DNA from: Pseudomonas sp. S06B 330 | Lineage (GTDB): Bacteria; Pseudomonadota; Gammaproteobacteria; Pseudomonadales; Pseudomonadaceae | Assembly (NCBI RefSeq): GCF_002845275.2 | Contig: NZ_CP088149.1 | Location: forward strand, 5,214,001 to 5,278,000 | Direction: 5' to 3' | Length of the DNA stretch: 64,000 nt | Part shown: positions 8,518 to 19,339 of the stretch, one piece after another | Layout: the number at the start of each line of letters is the position of its first letter | Position numbering within the stretch: position 1 is the first letter of the stretch | Made by a program: the position numbers and the translations under genes | Notes under the pieces: generated by a model | Told to the model about the DNA's origin: nothing | The model's database searches: none | What the model saw: only the letters and a program-made list of their open reading frames with translations

Positions 8518-11500
8518 TCAGTGACGGCGCAGATCCAGAGTAAAGGGCATTTGTGGATCGATCTGGAGCATCGGCACCGGCAACTTGCCGGGACTGTGCC
8601 CAAGGCGGAAAAAACGTGCCTGGCGCCGGCTCTGGGCTTCGTTGGCATTAACCGGTTGGCTGTCGTAATTGCGCCCGCCAGGATGGGCTACGTGGTACTG
8701 ACACCCGCCCAACGAGCGCCCCATCCAGGTGTCGAGCACATCGAAGACCAGCGGCGCATGCACCGGGATGGTCGGCTGCAGGCAGTTGGCCGGTTGCCAG
8801 GCGCGATAACGCACGCCCGCAACGAATTCACCGACTCGCCCGGTAGCCTGCAACGGCACGGCGACACCGTTACACGTCAGCCGATAGCGCTCGGCGCTCA
8901 TGCCAGTGACCTTGACCTGCAGGCGTTCCAGCGACGAATCGACATAGCGCACGTTGCCACCTGCACCGCCCTCCTCACCCAGCACATGCCAGGGTTCCAG
9001 GGCCTGGCGGAACTCAAGTTCGATGCCATTGACCGCGTAGTCGCCCACCTTGGGAAAACGGAACTCAAAATGCGCGGCGAACCATTCGGCACGCAAGGGG
9101 TAACCGGCGGCATTGAGCTCGACCAGCACATCGGCAAAATCCTGCTCAATGAAATGCGCCAGCATGAAGCGATCGTGCAACTCAGTACCCCAACGGACCA
9201 AGCGGGTCGGTGCATAGGGCTCACGCCAGAAACGCGCCACCAATGCCCGCAGCAACAGCTGCTGGAGCAGGCTCATGCGCGCATGCGGCGGCATCTCGAA
9301 AGCCCGCAACTCCAGCAGGCCCAAGCGCCCGGCCGGGCCATCCGGCGAATACAGCTTGTCGATGCAGAATTCGGCGCGATGGGTGTTGCCGGTCACATCA
9401 ATCAGCAAGTTGCGCAGCAGTCGGTCCACCTGCCACGGTGCGCAGGACTCACCAGGCTCGGGCATCTGCGCGAAGGCAATTTCCAGTTCGTACAGCGCGT
9501 CGTTGCGCGCCTCATCCACCCGTGGCGCCTGAGACGTCGGACCGATGAACAGGCCAGAAAACAGATAGGACAACGACGGATGGTTGTGCCAATAACTGAT
9601 CAGGCTGCGCAACAGGTCTGGCCGACGCAGAAACGGTGAGTCCTGCGGTGTTGCGCCGCCAAGCACCAGGTGATTGCCGCCCCCCGTGCCGGTGTGGCGA
9701 CCGTCGATCATGAATTTTTCACTGATCAATCGCGTCTGCCGGGCCTGTTCGTAAAGAAATTCGGTGCGTTCGACCAGCTCATCCCAACTGGCTGACGGCT
9801 GCACGTTTACCTCGATCACGCCTGGGTCCGGGGTCACCTTGAAGTTAATCAGCCGCGGGTCAGCGGGTGGTTCGTAGCCTTCGAGGATCACCGGGCAATT
9901 GAGTTCAGACGCGCTTGCCTCAATCACCGCCACCAGCTCAAGGTAGTCTTCCAGTCGCGAGAGTGGCGGCATGAACACGTACAGGCGCCCGTCCCTGGGT
10001 TCGGCACATAACGCCGTACGGGTCAGCCAGTCGGCTGAGGCATCGGCCTTCGGCGCCGGCAGCTCCTGTTCATCCACTTCATGAGCCACACTGGCCGCGG
10101 CCAATACGTCACGGCCGGGCAAGTCACCGAGTAGCTGATTAGGATCAGTCGGATGTACATAGGGATACTCTGCCGCACTGACCCAAGGCTGCGCCGCCAG
10201 CGGCAGGCGATAACCCAACGCTGAATCACCGGGCACCAGCCGGCAATGTTCATCGCGCAGGTACCAACGCCCGCTCTGCCAGCGTTGCTCATCGGCACTG
10301 CGCGCCAGCGGCAGGACCTGACCGATGACCTGATCGAGGCCCTGGCCAAACACCTTGCGCAGCCGTACGCGCTCCATCTCATCATCCAGCCGCGCATCCT
10401 CGACGCTGACATTGGACGGCAACCCACCTTCGCGCCATAGGTAGTACAGCGCATCTTCGTAGGCTGGGAATACGTAACGGCCGGGCAACTTCAGCCGTTC
10501 GGCAACGCTGGCGAGAAAGCGCCCGGCCAACTGACTGTCGGCACCATAGTCTTCCTGCTCTCGGGCAATCAGTGCTGGATTGCGCCACACTGGCTCGCCG
10601 TCACGGCGCCAAAAGCAGTTCAACGACCAACGCGGCAGTTGCTCACCCGGGTACCACTTGCCCTGCCCAAAGTGAACCAGCCCCTTGGGTGCATAGTGCT
10701 GATACAGACGCTGGAACAACTCACTGGCCAGGCGACGCTTGTCCGGTCCCAGCGCCGTGGTGTTCCATTCAGCGCCGTCGGGGTCATCAAGGGCAACGAA
10801 GGTCGGCTCACCGCCCATGGTCAGGCGCACATCCGCCGCTTTTAGATCCGTGTCGACCTGACGCCCAAGGGTGACGATCGCCTGCCACTGCTCATCGCTA
10901 TAAGGCAGCGTTACCCGCGGTGACTCCCACAACCGCTCGACACGCATGTCATGGGTGAAAGTACAGTCACAGGGTTCGACCAGCCCGCTGATAGGCGCCG
11001 CAGAGGTTGGGTCAGGGCTACAGGCCAATGGGATATGGCCTTCACCGGCAAATAGCCCGGACGTCGCATCCAGGCCGATCCAGCCCGCGCCGGGCAGGTA
11101 GACCTCGCACCAGGCGTGCAGGTCGGTGAAGTCTTCATCGGCACCAGAGGGCCCATCAAGGGCTTTGATATCGGCACTCAGTTGAATCAAATACCCGGAA
11201 ACAAAGCGCGCCGCCAGGCCAAGATGACGCAGCAGTTGCACCAACAGCCAGGCCGAGTCGCGGCAGGAGCCCGAGCCAAGCTCCAGGGTCTGCTGCGGTG
11301 TTTGTACACCGGGTTCGAGCCGGATCAGGTAGCTAATGTCCAGACTCAGGCGCTGATTGAGGGCAACCAGAAAATCGACGCTGGGCTGAGGGCTGCGATC
11401 AATGCTCTGCAGGTAATCGGCGAACGCGGGGGTCAGCGGCAATTGCTCCAGGTAGGGCATCAGCTCGTGGCGTTCGTCCTTGGCATAGTTGAAGGGAATC

Positions 11501-11802
11501 TGCTCAGCGTAGGGCTCAAGAAAGAAGTCGAAGGGGTTGAACACCGCCATTTCGGCAACCAGGTCGACTTCTATCCGTAGCTGGTCGGTTTTCTCCGGGA
11601 ACACCAGGCGAGCCAGGTAATTGCCCTGGGGGTCTTGCTGCCAGTTGATGAAATGCCCGTCCGGCTGCACGTTCAACGCATAGGAGAGAATCCGTGTACG
11701 ACTGTGGGGCGCCGGACGCAGACGGACGATCTGTGGCCCCAACTCGACAGCGCGGTCGTAACGGTACTCGGTGACATGGTGCAAGGCGACATGGATCGAC
11801 AC
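8518..11802 (-). CDS. DUF2126 putative amidoligase with N-terminal transglutaminase domain
   Basis: 1094 residues from a GTG start at 11802, chosen because AGGAGG stands 6 nt before it and SIHVALHHVTEYRYDRAVE is the family N-terminus. Residues 1-110 are the transglutaminase beta domain; the core holds Cys180 (GSGSCRDSAW), His229 (DLHAW) and Asp245 (GLDATSG). From about 300 on it is DUF2126, classed as a putative amidoligase of the glutamine-synthetase-like fold. GGEPTFV near 330, VIEVNVQPSAS near 662 and HTGTGGGNH near 703 are candidate nucleotide and metal sites. It is first in a three-gene operon with the ATP-grasp/alpha-E protein and the second transglutaminase. The product is unknown. Confidence 0.88.
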   Translation of the reverse strand: MSIHVALHHVTEYRYDRAVELGPQIVRLRPAPHSRTRILSYALNVQPDGHFINWQQDPQGNYLARLVFPEKTDQLRIEVDLVAEMAVFNPFDFFLEPYAEQIPFNYAKDERHELMPYLEQLPLTPAFADYLQSIDRSPQPSVDFLVALNQRLSLDISYLIRLEPGVQTPQQTLELGSGSCRDSAWLLVQLLRHLGLAARFVSGYLIQLSADIKALDGPSGADEDFTDLHAWCEVYLPGAGWIGLDATSGLFAGEGHIPLACSPDPTSAAPISGLVEPCDCTFTHDMRVERLWESPRVTLPYSDEQWQAIVTLGRQVDTDLKAADVRLTMGGEPTFVALDDPDGAEWNTTALGPDKRRLASELFQRLYQHYAPKGLVHFGQGKWYPGEQLPRWSLNCFWRRDGEPVWRNPALIAREQEDYGADSQLAGRFLASVAERLKLPGRYVFPAYEDALYYLWREGGLPSNVSVEDARLDDEMERVRLRKVFGQGLDQVIGQVLPLARSADEQRWQSGRWYLRDEHCRLVPGDSALGYRLPLAAQPWVSAAEYPYVHPTDPNQLLGDLPGRDVLAAASVAHEVDEQELPAPKADASADWLTRTALCAEPRDGRLYVFMPPLSRLEDYLELVAVIEASASELNCPVILEGYEPPADPRLINFKVTPDPGVIEVNVQPSASWDELVERTEFLYEQARQTRLISEKFMIDGRHTGTGGGNHLVLGGATPQDSPFLRRPDLLRSLISYWHNHPSLSYLFSGLFIGPTSQAPRVDEARNDALYELEIAFAQMPEPGESCAPWQVDRLLRNLLIDVTGNTHRAEFCIDKLYSPDGPAGRLGLLELRAFEMPPHARMSLLQQLLLRALVARFWREPYAPTRLVRWGTELHDRFMLAHFIEQDFADVLVELNAAGYPLRAEWFAAHFEFRFPKVGDYAVNGIELEFRQALEPWHVLGEEGGAGGNVRYVDSSLERLQVKVTGMSAERYRLTCNGVAVPLQATGRVGEFVAGVRYRAWQPANCLQPTIPVHAPLVFDVLDTWMGRSLGGCQYHVAHPGGRNYDSQPVNANEAQSRRQARFFRLGHSPGKLPVPMLQIDPQMPFTLDLRRH

Positions 11803-12071
11803 GGCGGGCCTCCTGCGAGCCTGGACGGTAGCAGAGCCGCGCAAGACCTGTGCCAGGTGGCCAGTTCCACGATTGCTCCGCGCAACCTGCTCAGGTGCGC
11901 CAGAAACGCACCGCAACGAAGCTGCCGTGCAAGCCTTGCACAGATTTGAGGCTTTGCCAGCAGCGACGAGTGGGTCGTTGGCCCCCCATTGAGGGTAGCG
12001 ACGCAAAACCACGGTGGTCAGTAGGCTATCGCTATGGCGCGGCATACGGATTACCGGCGAACGGAGTGGCA

Positions 12072-12092
12072 ATGAACAACAACAAAAAACCA
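12072..12092 (+). promoter_or_regulatory. Hfq/Crc-type (AAN)n site on the first codons of the hydrolase gene
   Basis: Directly after the ATG comes AACAACAACAAAAAACC, five consecutive AAN triplets. This is the pattern bound by the distal face of Hfq and used with Crc for catabolite repression in Pseudomonas. Such sites typically overlap the ribosome site or early codons, as here. PHA synthesis in P. putida is known to respond to Crc, which makes the site plausible for this operon. Confidence 0.55.
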
Positions 12093-13388
12093 AAGGCAAG
12101 CCCTGAGCGACAGGCTATCGGTATGCCTCGCGTATTGCGCGCCCAGCAACCCGACCGAGAAGCGCGGGCATTTTTGCGCCTGGTCAACTTCTCCACCCGC
12201 TTGCGCCCTGCAGAAACCTATTCTCTGCCCAGACTGCGTCAGGGGTGGCGCTTGACCGCGCTTGCGCTCGGACGCAACCCAGCAGTGGGCTCAGTAACGG
12301 AGCAACTGATCGACGGTCCCGGTGGGGCCATCACCCTGCGCGTGTTCAAACCTGGCCATACTGAGCCGCTGCGGCCTGCGTTTATGTGGTTTTTCGGCGG
12401 CGGGTTCATCATCGGCGATCTGGACACCGCTGATGGCATCTGCCGCAGCATTGCGCTGGCCGCCAACTGCATCGTCATTGCCGTGCGCTATCGCCTGGCG
12501 CCGGAGCACGATCTGTCAGCAGGCCGTGCCGATGCCCTCGCTGCGTTCGAATGGGTGGCTAAACAGGGAGCTCAGCTGGGTATCGATATCACTCGTCTGG
12601 CCATTGGCGGTGATTCGGCAGGCGGCAATCTCTGCGCTGCCATCGCCCAGGAAAACGTGCGCCGCCGCGGGTCGGCACTGAGCCTGCAAGTGCTGGTGTA
12701 CCCGGCCACTGAACTGGTGGACAAGTTCCCCTCCTACGCGGAGAACGCGCACAGCAGTGCCCTGCTGACTGATCAAGCCGTTCAGTGGATTGAGCAGACC
12801 CTCGCCCCCTCGCTCAGCACACTGGACCTGCTTGACCCTTGGTATTCGCCACGCCGTAACCCCGACCTGCACGGCCTGGCGCCAGCGGTTATCGTCAGTG
12901 CCGGTTTCGATCCGATCCGCGACGACGGCCTGGACTATGCCGCGCGTCTGCGTGCAGCCCAGGTGCCGGTGGAACTGCTGCACTACCGAGGTCAGTTCCA
13001 CGGCTTCATCAATTTCGACTCGGTCAATAGCGCCAGCCGTGACGCGCTGCAGCGCATCGCCGATGCACTGAGCAATGCGTTCGCCCAGCAGTCGCCGGCC
13101 GACCGCACGATCGAGATCGCCGACAGAATGCCCCGCAAACACTCGCGACTACGCGCCAGCGCTGGTGAACTGGCCAGCTCGACCCTGACCGCGTGGGTTG
13201 TTACCGAACGCTGGGGCAGCGCCTTGCTACGCCTGTTGTCGCCCAAGGCGGCCGACACCTGTGGGCTGTTGATCAAACCTTTGTTCGTGCCCACCGCTCT
13301 GATCCGCCGCAAAGCGATTTCCGGTCTTGATCAATTGGCCGCACGCCAAACCTATCCGATAGAAAAAAACTGCTCTGTTAACCGTTGA
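12072..13388 (+). CDS. HSL-type alpha/beta hydrolase, first gene of a PHA-synthase-like operon
   Basis: 438 residues. The core is a hormone-sensitive-lipase (family IV) alpha/beta hydrolase: nucleophile Ser182 in GGDSAGG, Asp280 in SAGFDPIRDDG, His310 in GQFHGF. The oxyanion motif that is usually HGGG reads FGGG (Phe108-Gly111). A C-terminal tail of about 110 residues (328-438), basic and partly hydrophobic, extends beyond the usual family length. A frame extension upstream is open, but GGAGTGGCA before this ATG supports the start. The PhaE-like and PhaC-like genes follow 14 nt later and overlap each other, so it may act on a hydroxyacyl thioester, ester or oligomer. The substrate is not known. 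Confidence 0.85.
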   Translation: MNNNKKPKASPERQAIGMPRVLRAQQPDREARAFLRLVNFSTRLRPAETYSLPRLRQGWRLTALALGRNPAVGSVTEQLIDGPGGAITLRVFKPGHTEPLRPAFMWFFGGGFIIGDLDTADGICRSIALAANCIVIAVRYRLAPEHDLSAGRADALAAFEWVAKQGAQLGIDITRLAIGGDSAGGNLCAAIAQENVRRRGSALSLQVLVYPATELVDKFPSYAENAHSSALLTDQAVQWIEQTLAPSLSTLDLLDPWYSPRRNPDLHGLAPAVIVSAGFDPIRDDGLDYAARLRAAQVPVELLHYRGQFHGFINFDSVNSASRDALQRIADALSNAFAQQSPADRTIEIADRMPRKHSRLRASAGELASSTLTAWVVTERWGSALLRLLSPKAADTCGLLIKPLFVPTALIRRKAISGLDQLAARQTYPIEKNCSVNR

Positions 13389-13402
13389 GTGAGGACCACG
13401 TC

Positions 13403-13807
13403 ATGGCATTACCTGATCCGTTAAAACTGTATCGCGAGGCCATCACTCGGTTCGAGGACGGCATCAATGCCCTGGCTGCCCGCAACAACGACTCGAAACA
13501 GCTGGGTCTTGTGATCGACCAGTATTCCAAGGTCTCGCTCGGCCTCCAGCACCTGTCGCAAACGTCGCTGGAGCGTTTGCACAGAAGTCTGGACCTGCCC
13601 AGCCGTTCCGAAATCGCGGTGCTCGCTGCGTCGTTACAGCGAGTAGAGGACAAACTTGATCAGTTACTGCCGCCCCCCAGCAGTACGCCGATTGCAACAC
13701 GCCCGCCCCGTACTCGACGTCCGCTGGTTGAAGTTTCCCCTGCGCCGCTCAAACCGGCATCCAAACGTAAAAGCAAGGAAGGAAATCTCGATGCCTCGGC
13801 CGCATGA
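13403..13807 (+). CDS. Small PhaE/phasin-like helical protein
   Basis: 134 residues. The first 90 are predicted helical (LYREAITRFEDGINALAARN), with LDLPSRSEIAVLAASLQRVE followed by DKLDQL. That LPsRsEi-then-coil pattern is typical of the C-terminal region of PhaE/PhaR subunits of class III and IV PHA synthases and of some phasins. The last 40 residues are Pro/Lys/Arg rich. GAGG lies before the ATG at 13403; a TTG six codons earlier is a weaker alternative. It overlaps the synthase-like gene by 17 nt, so translation is probably coupled. PhaE proteins are usually much longer (about 350 residues), so this would be a minimal partner. Role inferred, not proven. Confidence 0.6.
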   Translation: MALPDPLKLYREAITRFEDGINALAARNNDSKQLGLVIDQYSKVSLGLQHLSQTSLERLHRSLDLPSRSEIAVLAASLQRVEDKLDQLLPPPSSTPIATRPPRTRRPLVEVSPAPLKPASKRKSKEGNLDASAA

Positions 13808-14867
13808 AAGCCCGGTAGCCGACGCGTCGTTGGCCAATAGACTGCGCTCGGAGGTCAGCATGATGATCCAGCGTAGCCGCAAGGGTCTTGAGTACCTGAG
13901 CACACCCCCGCCAGCCGTTGGTTTGACCCCCAGGACGCTTCTGCACCGACGCGGTACGGTAAGCCTGTACCACTATCACGCAACATCAGATGAGATTTAC
14001 CGCGTGCCGCTGTTGTTCGTTATGGCGACGACCAACAAGGCTGCCATTTTCGATCTGGCGAAGGGGCAGAGCCTGATCGAGTTTCTGCTCGCGCGCGGTT
14101 ACGACGTGTATGTCATTGACTGGAATCCGCCAACTCGGGAGGAGTCACACCTGAAGTTCGAGCATTATGTGCTCGACTTCATTCCCGACTGTATTCGCCG
14201 CGTACAGCAGGATTCAGGCGTGGATGACGTCACGCTGGTTGGCTATTGCATGGGGGGCGTGCTCGCAACCCTGTACGCCGCCCTACATCCGGACGGTCCC
14301 CTGAAAAACCTGGTGTGCTTCACCACGCCCATCGACTGGACGAAAATGCCGTTGGCCAGCCAACGTCATTTCCAGGCTGAGCGCTTGATCAATGCGAAAG
14401 GCATTGTCCCGCCCCAGACCATCGTCAAGGCAATTGAACTGCATCGACCAGCAGGCCGTATTGCCAGCCAGGTCCGGCTTTGGGACAACATGTGGAACGA
14501 CGACTACGTTAAAGGTCACCGCATGATGGCTCGCTTCAGTGACGAAACCCTGCCGCTTCCAGGCGAATACTTTCGACAGATCAATCAGGACCTGGGAAAA
14601 AAGAACGCGCTGTTTGAAGGGGGGTTGCGCATCGCTGGCCAAGAGGTCGACTTGAAAAACATCAAGGTCTCGTTGCTGCATGTCATCGCACAGTACGATT
14701 CGCTCGTGCCGCCAGACTGCGCACAGCCTTTGGTGGCGGGAGTGGGTTCGCACGACAAGGCAGAGCTGGTGCTGCCCGGTGGCCATATCAGCCTGGTGGC
14801 GGGACCGGCGGCGGTCAAGCGGATGTGGCCCAAGCTTGATCAATGGCTAGGGGAAAGGTCCCTCTAG
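13791..14867 (+). CDS. Class III-type polyhydroxyalkanoate synthase (PhaC-like)
   Basis: 358 residues, the length of class III PhaC (about 355) and far shorter than the about 560-residue class II PhaC1/PhaC2 of Pseudomonas. The lipase-like box is GYCMGG with nucleophile Cys153, followed by Asp303 (AQYDSLVPP) and His332 (PGGHISLVAGP). This spacing almost equals the Cys149/Asp302/His331 triad reported for Allochromatium vinosum PhaC. YVIDWNPP (107-114), DNMWNDDYVKGH and GEYFRQ are further PHA synthase signatures. The enzyme would polymerise hydroxyacyl-CoA into granules. AAGGAAGG precedes the ATG. The neighbour encodes a PhaE-like protein, and a bidirectional terminator follows. It could also be a thioesterase-like relative. 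Confidence 0.82.
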   Translation: MPRPHESPVADASLANRLRSEVSMMIQRSRKGLEYLSTPPPAVGLTPRTLLHRRGTVSLYHYHATSDEIYRVPLLFVMATTNKAAIFDLAKGQSLIEFLLARGYDVYVIDWNPPTREESHLKFEHYVLDFIPDCIRRVQQDSGVDDVTLVGYCMGGVLATLYAALHPDGPLKNLVCFTTPIDWTKMPLASQRHFQAERLINAKGIVPPQTIVKAIELHRPAGRIASQVRLWDNMWNDDYVKGHRMMARFSDETLPLPGEYFRQINQDLGKKNALFEGGLRIAGQEVDLKNIKVSLLHVIAQYDSLVPPDCAQPLVAGVGSHDKAELVLPGGHISLVAGPAAVKRMWPKLDQWLGERSL

Positions 14868-14892
14868 CCCAACCAAAATGTAACGTGCAAAA

Positions 14893-14917
14893 AAATACCC
14901 CTCACAGAGGGGTATTT
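14893..14917. terminator. Bidirectional terminator between the PHA operon and ygiQ
   Basis: AAATACCCCTC-ACA-GAGGGGTATTT forms a perfect 11-bp stem with T-rich flank on either strand. It separates two convergent genes. Confidence 0.85.
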
Positions 14918-14961
14918 ATGGGCTGATTACTTGAAACGCTCCGATGGAGAAAACCGCTCAA

Positions 14962-17265
<2,304 letters not shown>

Positions 17266-17326
17266 GTCAGTGACCGGTGGCTAATCGATGAAAAATCGCG
17301 GGCGCGGAATATAGCACAAAATTTAA

Positions 17327-17355
17327 CCAATTCCGACGTTAAAGGTCGGAATTGG
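17327..17355 (-). terminator. Rho-independent terminator after dnaB
   Basis: CCAATTCCGAC and GTCGGAATTGG form an 11-bp stem with a 7-nt loop. On the minus strand it is followed by TTAAATTTTG. It lies 11 bp after the dnaB stop. Confidence 0.8.
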
Positions 17356-17366
17356 CTGATTTGGCT

Positions 17367-18764
17367 TTATTCGTCGTCGTCGAAGTTGTAACTACCTGGT
17401 GCCAGGTTCTCGAAGCGCGTGTACTTACCAATGAAGGCCAGGCGGATAAAGCCGATCGGACCGTTCCGCTGCTTACCGATGATGATTTCGGCGATGCCCT
17501 TGTGCTCGGTTTCCGGGTGATACACCTCGTCCCGGTACACGAACATGATCACGTCGGCGTCCTGCTCGATTGCACCCGATTCACGCAAGTCGGAGTTCAC
17601 CGGGCGTTTGTTCGGCCGCTGTTCAAGCGAGCGGTTGAGCTGCGACAGCGCTACCACCGGGCAGTTGAACTCTTTGGCCAGGGCCTTGAGCGAGCGGGAG
17701 ATCTCGGAAATCTCGTTGGTACGGTTGTCGCCGCTGGAACCTGGGATCTGCATCAACTGCAGGTAGTCGATCATGATCAGGCCGATTTCGCCATGCTCAC
17801 GCACCAGGCGACGGGTCCGCGCACGCATTTCCGACGGGCTGATGCCGGCGGTATCGTCGATGAACAGCTTACGATCGTTGAGCAGGTTGACCGCCGACGT
17901 CAGGCGCGGCCAGTCGTCGTCTTCCAGCTGACCGGAACGCACCTTGGTCTGGTCGATGCGGCCCAGGGACGAGAGCATACGCATGATCAGCGATTCACCT
18001 GGCATCTCCAGGGAGTACACCAGAACCGCCTTGTCGCTGCGCAACACGGCGTTCTCCACCAGGTTCATGGCGAAGGTGGTCTTACCCATGGACGGACGGC
18101 CAGCGACGATGATCAAGTCGGCCGGCTGCAGCCCGCTGGTCTTCTCGTCGAGGTCGGTGTAACCGGTCGACAGGCCGGTAATCGCGCTGTCGGTGTTAAA
18201 CAGCGTGTCGATACGGTCGATGGCTTTAGTCAGCAGGTCGTTAACGCCCACCGGGCCGCCGGTTTTCGGTCGCGCTTCGGCGATCTGGAAGATCTGTCGC
18301 TCGGCTTCATCGAGGATTTCGGCGGCGTTACGCCCCTGGGGGTTGAAGGCGCTGTCAGCAATCTCGTTACTGATGCTGATCAACTGGCGCAGGGTCGCCC
18401 GCTCGCGGATGATCGCCGCGTAGGCCTTGATGTTGGCCACCGACGGGGTGTTCTTGGCCAGCTCACCGAGGTAGCCGAGGCCACCGACCTGGGAGCTGAG
18501 ACCTTCCTTGTCCAGTTGCTCGTGCAGGGTTACCACGTCGAACGGGGCGTTCTGGTCAGCGAGTTTGTGGATGGCGCGGAAGATCAGGCGGTGGTCATGC
18601 CGGTAGAAGTCGCCGTCGGAGACTTGATCAAGCACTCGCTCCCAGGCGTTGTTGTCCAGCATCAGGCCACCGAGCACGGCCTGTTCGGCCTCGATGGAAT
18701 GTGGCGGCACCTTCAGCGCAGAGGTTTGCAGATCATATTGCTCGGGGGCGGTTATCTCGTTCAT
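17367..18764 (-). CDS. dnaB: Replicative DNA helicase DnaB
   Basis: 465 residues from ATG at 18764 (MNEITAPEQYDLQTSALKV, the Pseudomonas N-terminus); a GTG two codons earlier is possible. The N-terminal DnaB domain (VPPHSIEAEQAVLGGLML) is followed by the RecA-like motor with Walker A GRPSMGKTT near 222-230 and LIMIDYLQLM as Walker B. No intein is present. The hexamer unwinds DNA at the replication fork on the lagging-strand template. It follows the rpsF-rpsR-rplI operon, separated by two hairpins. Confidence 0.97.
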   Translation of the reverse strand: MNEITAPEQYDLQTSALKVPPHSIEAEQAVLGGLMLDNNAWERVLDQVSDGDFYRHDHRLIFRAIHKLADQNAPFDVVTLHEQLDKEGLSSQVGGLGYLGELAKNTPSVANIKAYAAIIRERATLRQLISISNEIADSAFNPQGRNAAEILDEAERQIFQIAEARPKTGGPVGVNDLLTKAIDRIDTLFNTDSAITGLSTGYTDLDEKTSGLQPADLIIVAGRPSMGKTTFAMNLVENAVLRSDKAVLVYSLEMPGESLIMRMLSSLGRIDQTKVRSGQLEDDDWPRLTSAVNLLNDRKLFIDDTAGISPSEMRARTRRLVREHGEIGLIMIDYLQLMQIPGSSGDNRTNEISEISRSLKALAKEFNCPVVALSQLNRSLEQRPNKRPVNSDLRESGAIEQDADVIMFVYRDEVYHPETEHKGIAEIIIGKQRNGPIGFIRLAFIGKYTRFENLAPGSYNFDDDE

Positions 18765-18790
18765 GGCCACGCAGGAATCAGGGTGATGAA

Positions 18791-18862
18791 AAAGACAAAG
18801 GGCACGACCTGCAAAGCAGGATCGTGCCCGATGTTAACCGGCTGGCACTCAGGGTGCCAGCC
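18791..18862 (-). terminator. Two tandem hairpins ending the rpsF-rplI operon
   Basis: First met on the minus strand is GGCTGGCAC / GTGCCAGCC (18840-18862). Then comes a long stem GGGCACGA...TCGTGCCC with an inner CCTGC/GCAGG (18800-18829), followed on the minus strand by TTTGTCTTTTTC. The second has the look of an intrinsic terminator; the first may be an RNA-stability hairpin. Confidence 0.8.
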
Positions 18863-18874
18863 GATTGGTACAGC

Positions 18875-19321
18875 TTAGGCTGCGACAACAACCACGCGAA
18901 CGGTGGCTTCAACGTCGCTGTGCAGGTGCACGGCAACGTCGTATTCGCCGACGTTACGGATGGTGCCGTTCGGCAGACGAACTTCAGCTTTGGCCACTTC
19001 AACGCCGGAGGCGGTCAGGGCGTCAGCGATGTCGTGGGTGCCGATCGAACCGAACAGCTTGCCTTCGTCACCGGCGGTGGCAGTGATGGTCACTTCCAGC
19101 TCGGCCAGTTGGGCAGCGCGGGTTTCAGCCGAAGCTTTTTTCTCTGCAGCCAGTTTTTCCAGCTCAGCACGACGCTCTTCGAACGCAGCCAGGTTGGCAG
19201 CGGTAGCAGCGGTGGCCTTGCCGAATGGCAGCAGGTAGTTACGGCCGTAACCAGCCTTAACATTTACCTTATCGCCCAGGTTGCCCAGGTTAGCGATTTT
19301 TTCCAGAAGGATCAGTTGCAT
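18875..19321 (-). CDS. rplI: 50S ribosomal protein L9
   Basis: 148 residues, normal length. [19 protein letters not shown] is the classic L9 N-terminal domain, followed by the long connecting helix (about 40-75) and the C-terminal RNA-binding domain. L9 binds 23S rRNA at the base of the L1 stalk and helps reading-frame fidelity. It is the last gene of rpsF-rpsR-membrane protein-rplI. Confidence 0.97.
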   Translation of the reverse strand: MQLILLEKIANLGNLGDKVNVKAGYGRNYLLPFGKATAATAANLAAFEERRAELEKLAAEKKASAETRAAQLAELEVTITATAGDEGKLFGSIGTHDIADALTASGVEVAKAEVRLPNGTIRNVGEYDVAVHLHSDVEATVRVVVVAA

Positions 19322-19339
19322 GTGAAAATCCTCTTACTT

